The notes beneath the pieces are model-generated. The model searched no databases, was not told the DNA's origin, and worked only from the letters and a program-made list of their open reading frames with translations. From assembly GCA_003013855.2 (NCBI GenBank), contig PVNU02004155.1, positions 1,178,001 through 1,242,000 on the forward strand: DNA of 64,000 bases. The letters are read 5' to 3'. The translations under genes and the position numbers were made by a program. Position 1 is the stretch's first letter. Each line of letters starts with the position of its first letter. Source of the stretch: Liriodendron chinense. Taxonomy: Eukaryota > Streptophyta > Magnoliopsida > Magnoliales > Magnoliaceae. Positions 57,930 to 64,000 of the stretch are shown piece after piece.

Positions 57930-58383
57930 TCCATGAGAATATACGAGGATTAAATTAGACTTTCAAGTATTCGATCGATTCTGTGAAGTAGAGACCGTAC
58001 TTCGGTACGGGCAGTGTGTGGGGTGCTTAACCTCTTCCCACCCTGTAACCGTGATCCCTTACCTTGAATCTCTGACCGCAGATCAACAGGAGTCATTTTA
58101 GAGGAAAGGATCTTCAGATCCCCTTCTCTAACGTTTCTACGGGGTCTAGCCGACTGTAGATTCGAAATAACTAGCTAGTGGCGACTCTGGTCTTATATAA
58201 ATTCATTTAAGCACATCCAGCTCAATACGACAACCAAACGAAGCCCTCGAGAACGAGGTAAGCCAGTGGCACAAGCGGCGATTTCGCACTCACGCATCCT
58301 CATCTCCTTCTTTTCCGAAAGGAAAGGGGAAGGGAGAAGAACGTCGTGTGGGAGCGCGGAAAAATCGGCGAGGGTCCACAGAA

Positions 58384-58401
58384 TGGCGACTCCGCTGGGG
58401 A
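58384..58401 (+). other. primer-binding site of the gypsy element
   Basis: TGGCGACTCCGCTGGGGA, three bases after the LTR end. This begins with the TGG that pairs with a tRNA CCA end and is a form I associate with Tat-like plant gypsy elements; the exact tRNA was not verified. The leader from here to the gag start (58670) is A-rich. Confidence 0.75.
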
Positions 58402-58669
58402 TAAGCTAGTCCCACTAGTCGTGATCCGACTTGAAAAACAGAATCCTTCATATACTTGAAAGTCACTAATCCTCATATAATCTCATCTGCATAGCATTCT
58501 ACCCAAACCCAAACAAAAAAATATAGAAAATTCCAAAACAAAAAAAATAGAAAATCCCAAAACCCAAAAAGAGTAGAGTACAGTCCTCACCATTGCGCCT
58601 CCTCGGGCTCAACGTACGCGGAGACAACTTCCCTTCCGCAGCATAATCCGCACTCGAGCTCAGCAAGCC

Positions 58670-61600
58670 ATGTCCGACCACGAAGAAGAAACTCATCACT
58701 TCCCTGCTCTCGAAATAGCCGAAGCGCAACCTCCAGCGCAACAGCCCGTTGACAATACGCCAATCATACAAGAATTGGCACAAGGAATGAGAGCAATGCA
58801 AGAAATGCTCTTGCAATTCATGCAAGCACAAACCACCGCAGCAGCCAACAATCAGGTTGGCCCAGTTCAGCAAGCTCAGCAGCCATGCCGGGTCCTCCCG
58901 GCCTCCAGTTCAAATCAAGCACAACCATCGGAGTCTGCCCAAGACTACCGACAGCAGCCATCTCAGCCCTTCGCTATGGGGCATCCTTCTCAATATCCTC
59001 CTGCGACGACAAGGCCATCTCAGAGCACCTCCGTTGCAGGAACATCCAGTCAGCTTCCAGTCAATCTTGCAAACAACAATCTCAGTAGATCTCAGCACGT
59101 CCCCGCCGATGGGACACCTTTTCAATTTCAGCACATCCCCGCCGATGGGATTTCAATTCAATTTCCAGCAACAGGGACAGCACTGGCGAATGCCCACAAT
59201 GGGGGTCAGTGTCAAGCCCACATCAATCAGCGGACAGTGGCGAATACCCAACAAGGGGGTCACTTCCCAGCATCTCAGCCTCCTGCAAACAGGAGCACTT
59301 TTCAATTCCAGCACATCCCCGCCGATGGGATTCCAGTTAATTTTCAGCAATCTTCAATTCAGCAAAATCCAGTTAATTTCCAGCAGTCTTCAATTCAGCA
59401 AAATCAAGTTAATTTCCAGCAAGTTCCAGTTCAACCTTCAGTACAATCTCCAGTTCAGTTACCATCATTTCAAGCACAAGTTCATCAGAATCCAGTTCAA
59501 TCATCAAACCAAGTTCAGCAACCCGCGGTTGCTTTTCAGCAAGCCCATAGGGTCGAAGACATCGACCACTATGCCGAAGAAGAACGTGCCTTACTCCAGG
59601 AGGCACCAGTCGCTCGAACAGATCTCTCAGGACTGGACGAGTTGCGGGAGCAGTTCCAGATCTTGCAAAATCAGCTTCAGCGACAGCAAGGAATCGACCT
59701 ACCTTCGACCAAGTTTAGAGACTTGTGTCCTTTCCCAGATGCTCAGGTACCTCAAAACTTTGAGGTACCAAAATTCAAGAGATACGATGGCAGCGGTTGT
59801 CCCACAGCACATCTCAAGGCTTTCTGCGGGGAGCTGAGTGCAATCGCAGGAAATGAAGGGGCCCTTATTCGTTTGTTCCAAAAATCTCTGAAGGGCGATG
59901 CCCTAGATTGGTACACTTCATTGGACTGCCACCGCATCAGAACCTGGGAACAGCTTTCTCAGGCTTTCATCGACAGATTCGCATATAATCTCAACATGGC
60001 ACCCAGAAGAGCCGACCTTGCAGCACTCAGGCAAAGGAGTGATGAAACACTATCAGCTTATGTGGGACGTTGGCGAGCTATGGCAGCCAGAATGCGGACA
60101 CCCATCGACGATGAAGAACAAATCTCCATGATTGTTCATTCAACATACCCAGGCATATCTGGGTATCTCATCTCGCATCCATATGCGAATTTCTCACAAT
60201 TGATCCGTGCTGGAGAGCAAGTTGAAGCAGGAATCCGGGCCGGGACGATCTCCCCATGGCCTCATCAAGCCACTCCAGTCAAGAGGAACAGAGTAGAAGG
60301 AAGACCTATCGGGCACGGGAATGGAAACCGCAATGGTTCTCCTCCCCGCCCAACAGAGGTAAACAACATCAACACCGCTGCTCAAGGAAATCAACGTGCT
60401 CCCCCACAGGGACGTCAACAGTATCAGCAGAATCAAGTTCAGCATCAGCGGTATCAGCCACAACCAAATCCTCAGCCACAACCACCTCGACAACAACAGC
60501 AATTCAGAGGAAACGGTCAATACTCATACCAGAACAGGCAGAATTTCAGGGAGCTCAGGAAGTTCACTCCACTCAGTCAACCACTTAGTCAAATCATGAC
60601 TACGCTGGTACAAAAGCAGTTACTCACTCTGATGACACCTAGGCCTCCGCCTCATCCTCTGCCTCCAAATTACCGAGAAAATGAGTACTGTGCCTACCAT
60701 CAAGGACGTGGCCACGCCACTGATCGATGCTATACTTTGAAAAATGCCATACAAGACCTGATTGATGACCGCAAGATCGTCATCTCGGTCCCTGGAACTT
60801 CTCCAGCAGCTTCCACCAACATCCTTCAGAATCCTCTGCCTCAGCATCCAACGGACCCCAGTTCGTCTCGTGGCCCTGCCGTCAATAGTATAGAAGAAGG
60901 GGACCATATCGATCGCTTCTTCTCCCCTATTCAGTCCATTCATGCCTACACCTATGAGCCAACAAATCCTCCTCCAGTCTTGCAAGGGGCAAGTCCCTTT
61001 CTTCCTTCAATCTCCGAGCCAGTAGTGCTTGAAGGAGCACCTCCATACGATATACCAGTTGTTCAAGGGGCACCTTACAACCATTCAAGCTGGGAACCAG
61101 TCGTCCTGGAAGGAGCACTATCATACATTGAGCCCACATACGAACCTGTCATCTTGCAAGGGGCAACTCCAGAACAATCCAATCCGCAATGGAAGGATTA
61201 CACTCATCAGCAGCAAGAGCCCGTTGTCTTGGAAGGAGCTCTTCCAGTCAAGCCTGTCATATTGCAAGGGGCAAGTCCCGGAGGCATATCAATCACGCTA
61301 CGGCAGCTCGGACGAACAGAGAAACCTCCTGCCATATCAAGAGGACCAGTATTCATTCCATGGGAGCCTCCTGCCCCAGGAACAGTCAAGCCAGGACCAC
61401 GACCTTATGTGGTCTATGAAGACAAGCCTCGATACTACCCCTTCAGCACAGGCAACAATGTAGTCCTCAAGGCAAAAGCTCCATACGAGGAAGATCTGGT
61501 ACCCACACCAGCACCGTTGCAAGAAACGGTGGTCCTAGAAGGCAAAAGGGACGAAAACTACAAAGAGGTTCCATGGCACTATCCAGAATGTACGGAAGTG

Positions 61601-63352
61601 GGGAACATGAATCCCAATGGGCGTTGCATCCGAAGAGATAATCAAAACAGAGGAGATCCCAAAGGCGTCCTCTCAGGCCTCGGCAGCAAAAATGAAGCCG
61701 CATACGATGTGGCAACTCAGCTCAAGTCAATCCCTGCACAAATCTCAGTATGGGAGCTACTCTGCACATCTCGCATACACCGAGAAATGTTTGCCAAGAC
61801 CTTGAATGATGCTCATGTCTCCTCCGATACGGCACCAGAGATGATTGCATTGATGATTGGACAGCTACTGGCTCCGCGCGCCATCACCTTCACCGATAAT
61901 GAGTTGCCACCAGAGGGACGAGATCATGGGCGATCCCTCAACATAGCCTTACGATACAAAGACCTCTGTGTTCCGCTGGTCCTTATCGATAATGGCTCAA
62001 GCTTAAATGTCTGCCCACTCAAGACCGCGGAACGCCTGGGAATCAGTCCTTCTTCATTTCGACCCAGCACCATATGCGTCAGAGCATTCGACAACACCCG
62101 CCGATCAGTGGAAGGGGAAGTCGACATAGAGGTACAGATAGGCCCGGAAGTCTCCACCATCACATTCCAAATCCTGGATATATCAGCCTCTTTCAACATG
62201 CTGCTCGGGCGGCCATGGCTGCACAAGGTTGGAGCTGTGCCATCAACCTTACATCAACGGGTGAAGTACATCTGTGGAAATCAAGTGATCTCTATCCACG
62301 CAGAGAAGGAGCTCATCATTCCTTCTAATGCTGCTGCCACTGAACCAGACATCCCGGTCATCGATATCCAACACTCTGAAGAAGACATCCCATTTCACAG
62401 TTTCGAATTTGAGACTGTGAACTCTATCGCCAATCCAGAACCAACAAGGGTGGACCGTGTCTTCTCACCGGCAGAGCGTCTGAACCTCAAATACCGAATG
62501 AAGAATCACTTCAACTCCAGAAAGGTATCGCTAGTATATAACCAACGCAAGTGGGGACTCGGATACAGGGCAACCTTCATGGACAAGAGAAGGAAGAAAT
62601 TTCGGTGCTCACCCATCCAATTCGTCAAGCCAGGAGAACCTTGCAAAGATCCAGGAGGGAATCAACCGACTGCACTACACAAAGGCCTCCCGATGAGCCT
62701 AGTTTGGGCCACGTGGCCCCCCATTCGATGGGATCAGATTCTCGAACCCTCTAAGCCTCCAGAAGAAGGAGGAAATGATGAAGACGAAGAAGGAAGACAA
62801 ATACAGCAGCTTCAGGACCAGGTTACCCTGACACCTGCTCCCAACCAGGGGCACAACCTGCCCACTTCAATCAGCCAGGGGCACAACCTGCCCACTTCAA
62901 TCAGCAAGGGGCACGACTCGCTCATCTCATCACCAATTAGCAAGGGGCACGGCTTGCCCATCTCTGCAAAGTCAACATCATCAATCATCAGCCAGGGGCA
63001 GAAGCAGCCCATCCATTGGACCAAGAAAGGGAAGTGGCCAGCCCTAGATTGGTCTGATGTCCAGGTTCCAAACTTGTGTCTAGCTGTGGAACCAGACGAA
63101 CTGCAATGCGAGGTAAGTGATCCGGGAGGGACTGAGTACGACTCAGATCTCGAACCTGACCAGCAAGAAGTCATGGTCATTGGGCCAGATCGTGACTCTT
63201 CGTCCAAATCATCAACCCCCACCTCTTCAGGGGAGGAAGTGTGGGGTCCTGAATGGTCATCTGTTCCCCTCACTTTCGAATCAGCCAAAGAGCCATCTGA
63301 GGGCTCTGGCTTCAAAAAAAAATGCCTGTTTAGGCAGCGACCGGAACTTTGA
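58670..63352 (+). CDS. gag-protease polyprotein of a Tat-like Ty3/gypsy element
   Basis: An uninterrupted frame of 1560 codons. Residues about 60-300 are Gln/Pro-rich with repeats of QHIPADG and FQQSSIQQN. A retrotransposon gag domain follows from about 366 (KFKRYDGSGCPTAHLKAF; GDALDWYTSLD; FIDRFAYNL). A cysteine-histidine motif YCAYHQGRGHATDRCYTL lies near 674-690. About 768-875 is a spacer of seven PVVLEGA/PVILQGA repeats. The protease is signalled by LIDNGSSLNVCPL (catalytic Asp 1107) with DNG in place of the usual DSG/DTG, and ILDISASFNMLLGRPWLH downstream. A later GHNLPTSIS repeat lies near 1400. The frame ends at TGA 63350-63352, after reverse transcriptase has opened in the +1 frame. 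Being fully open over 4.7 kb, the element is probably young. Confidence 0.9.
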   Translation: MSDHEEETHHFPALEIAEAQPPAQQPVDNTPIIQELAQGMRAMQEMLLQFMQAQTTAAANNQVGPVQQAQQPCRVLPASSSNQAQPSESAQDYRQQPSQPFAMGHPSQYPPATTRPSQSTSVAGTSSQLPVNLANNNLSRSQHVPADGTPFQFQHIPADGISIQFPATGTALANAHNGGQCQAHINQRTVANTQQGGHFPASQPPANRSTFQFQHIPADGIPVNFQQSSIQQNPVNFQQSSIQQNQVNFQQVPVQPSVQSPVQLPSFQAQVHQNPVQSSNQVQQPAVAFQQAHRVEDIDHYAEEERALLQEAPVARTDLSGLDELREQFQILQNQLQRQQGIDLPSTKFRDLCPFPDAQVPQNFEVPKFKRYDGSGCPTAHLKAFCGELSAIAGNEGALIRLFQKSLKGDALDWYTSLDCHRIRTWEQLSQAFIDRFAYNLNMAPRRADLAALRQRSDETLSAYVGRWRAMAARMRTPIDDEEQISMIVHSTYPGISGYLISHPYANFSQLIRAGEQVEAGIRAGTISPWPHQATPVKRNRVEGRPIGHGNGNRNGSPPRPTEVNNINTAAQGNQRAPPQGRQQYQQNQVQHQRYQPQPNPQPQPPRQQQQFRGNGQYSYQNRQNFRELRKFTPLSQPLSQIMTTLVQKQLLTLMTPRPPPHPLPPNYRENEYCAYHQGRGHATDRCYTLKNAIQDLIDDRKIVISVPGTSPAASTNILQNPLPQHPTDPSSSRGPAVNSIEEGDHIDRFFSPIQSIHAYTYEPTNPPPVLQGASPFLPSISEPVVLEGAPPYDIPVVQGAPYNHSSWEPVVLEGALSYIEPTYEPVILQGATPEQSNPQWKDYTHQQQEPVVLEGALPVKPVILQGASPGGISITLRQLGRTEKPPAISRGPVFIPWEPPAPGTVKPGPRPYVVYEDKPRYYPFSTGNNVVLKAKAPYEEDLVPTPAPLQETVVLEGKRDENYKEVPWHYPECTEVGNMNPNGRCIRRDNQNRGDPKGVLSGLGSKNEAAYDVATQLKSIPAQISVWELLCTSRIHREMFAKTLNDAHVSSDTAPEMIALMIGQLLAPRAITFTDNELPPEGRDHGRSLNIALRYKDLCVPLVLIDNGSSLNVCPLKTAERLGISPSSFRPSTICVRAFDNTRRSVEGEVDIEVQIGPEVSTITFQILDISASFNMLLGRPWLHKVGAVPSTLHQRVKYICGNQVISIHAEKELIIPSNAAATEPDIPVIDIQHSEEDIPFHSFEFETVNSIANPEPTRVDRVFSPAERLNLKYRMKNHFNSRKVSLVYNQRKWGLGYRATFMDKRRKKFRCSPIQFVKPGEPCKDPGGNQPTALHKGLPMSLVWATWPPIRWDQILEPSKPPEEGGNDEDEEGRQIQQLQDQVTLTPAPNQGHNLPTSISQGHNLPTSISKGHDSLISSPISKGHGLPISAKSTSSIISQGQKQPIHWTKKGKWPALDWSDVQVPNLCLAVEPDELQCEVSDPGGTEYDSDLEPDQQEVMVIGPDRDSSSKSSTPTSSGEEVWGPEWSSVPLTFESAKEPSEGSGFKKKCLFRQRPEL
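63314..63322 (+). other. A9 run at the gag-to-pol frame change
   Basis: Nine adenines in TTCAAAAAAAAATGCC. Downstream of this run the gag frame reads only 10 more codons to a stop, whereas the +1 frame is open from here to the window end and holds reverse transcriptase. A one-base length change in this homopolymer, or ribosomal or polymerase slippage on it, would join the two. Confidence 0.6.
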
Positions 63353-64000
63353 AACAAGTTGGGATCAATCATGGTCTGCAATGCCCGCTTGTTCAAAGTC
63401 CCGCGAATTTCGAAAAGCCAAAAAAATCAAAAACTTTCAAAAGCCAAAAACATCTAGTATTTCCATTTCAGAAAAATCTCAAAAATCAAAAAATATTTCT
63501 TTCCCTGCATTCAATAGTGTGCCAAGTTCGTCTAAAGAGTCGCATGAGTTTGAAGTCGAATCATATGATTTCGACATCGAATTAGACTTTGAGCTCATGG
63601 GTCTGGACGAAGCTCGGGACGAGGAAGATGATGATCCAGCTCCCGAACTAGAGGACCTCCTCAAAAAGTTTGAATCTAAAGCCAATGTTGTAGCCGATGA
63701 TTTCGAGATAGTAAACTTGGGGACGCCTGAGATCCCTAGGGAAGTACGCATTGGAAAATCGTTGCCACCTGAGATGAAACAGAAAATGATAGAATTCCTA
63801 GCTCCAAGATTGTCCAACTTCGCGTTCTCATATGAAGACATGCCGGGGCTCGATGAAGAGCTCGTTGTACACCATCTGCCAACCAAGGCAGATATGAAGC
63901 CAGTGAAGCAAAAACTTCGAAGAATGAAGCCAGAATGGGCTCTGAAAGTCCGAGATGCAGTCATCAAGCAGTACAACGCAGGATTCTTGGTAGTCTCCAA
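63321..64000 (+). CDS. gypsy pol, start of reverse transcriptase (runs off window)
   Basis: The frame beginning AAT at 63321 (first Met at 63381) is open to the window end. After a Lys/Ser-rich linker (FRKAKKIKNFQKPKTSS) and an acidic stretch (DEEDDDPAPELEDLL) comes the N-terminal reverse transcriptase region: MPGLDEELVVHHL, KPVKQKLRRMKPEWA and AVIKQYNAGFL. This is the usual start of Ty3/gypsy reverse transcriptase. The catalytic YxDD region, RNase H and integrase lie beyond the window. It would be expressed from the gag frame only after a frame change at the A9 run. Confidence 0.85.

Larger units (their letters stand above)
56853..58380 (+). repeat. 5' LTR of a Ty3/gypsy element
   Basis: TG...CA ends: starts TGTAGACACCCCACCTTCGG and ends GGCGAGGGTCCACA, three bases before the primer-binding site. 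At about 1.53 kb it is long. It contains a U3 array of AGTCAA repeats, a TATA box at 57312 and a tandem duplication downstream. The matching 3' LTR is outside the window, so the left boundary rests on the TG, the primer site and the break in the F1 element. Confidence 0.82.

Noticed and set aside
58857..59837. 326-codon frame overlapping gag
   Set aside because: The alternative frame of a repetitive Gln/Pro-rich gag region; the 1560-codon frame holds all recognisable domains.
62812..63396. 194-codon - strand frame
   Set aside because: Antisense of gag repeats; no promoter or domain.
63479..64000. 173-codon - strand Ser-rich frame
   Set aside because: Antisense shadow of the acidic linker and reverse transcriptase.

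Overview
The window looks like nuclear DNA from a flowering plant with a large, repeat-rich genome. The evidence is plant-type LTR retrotransposons (one Ty1/copia, one Ty3/gypsy), tRNA-derived SINEs, many hAT- and PIF/Harbinger-like MITEs, long AT and GA microsatellites, and a plant-specific GRAS gene. The lineage cannot be fixed from the sequence; nothing points to a grass. Gene density is very low: two host genes in about 57 kb.

Left third (1-18 kb): the 3' part of a split host gene on the + strand. Four exons (3736-3853, 14471-14553, 16405-16466, 17638-17770) and a probable earlier one (2054-2113) have matching splice phases and end in a stop codon. They encode at least about 150 residues of a small conserved protein of unknown function. 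The introns are large (up to 10.6 kb) and packed with MITEs, minisatellites and foldback elements next to microsatellites. The 5' end of the gene is not identified and may lie left of the window.

Middle (18-37 kb): mostly transposon sediment. A roughly 0.9-kb unit occurs three times between 25.4 and 30.1 kb. Each copy carries different nested insertions, so the copies serve as empty sites for one another. At 30950-32230 on the - strand is an intact, intronless GRAS gene of the SHORT-ROOT type, the only clearly complete host gene here. Upstream of it are MITEs, one of which contains a SINE.

Right third (37-64 kb): a complete but decayed Ty1/copia element (37030-42712) with two LTRs, a 5-bp target duplication, an initiator-Met-tRNA primer site and many stop codons. 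Then come more hAT-like, SINE and GAGTC-rich repeats. From 56853 to the window edge is a large Ty3/gypsy element of Tat-like type: a 1.5-kb LTR with a W-box array and a TATA box, a primer site, a 1560-codon gag-protease frame, and the start of reverse transcriptase in the +1 frame. This element sits inside an older foldback element. Its 3' half lies outside the window.
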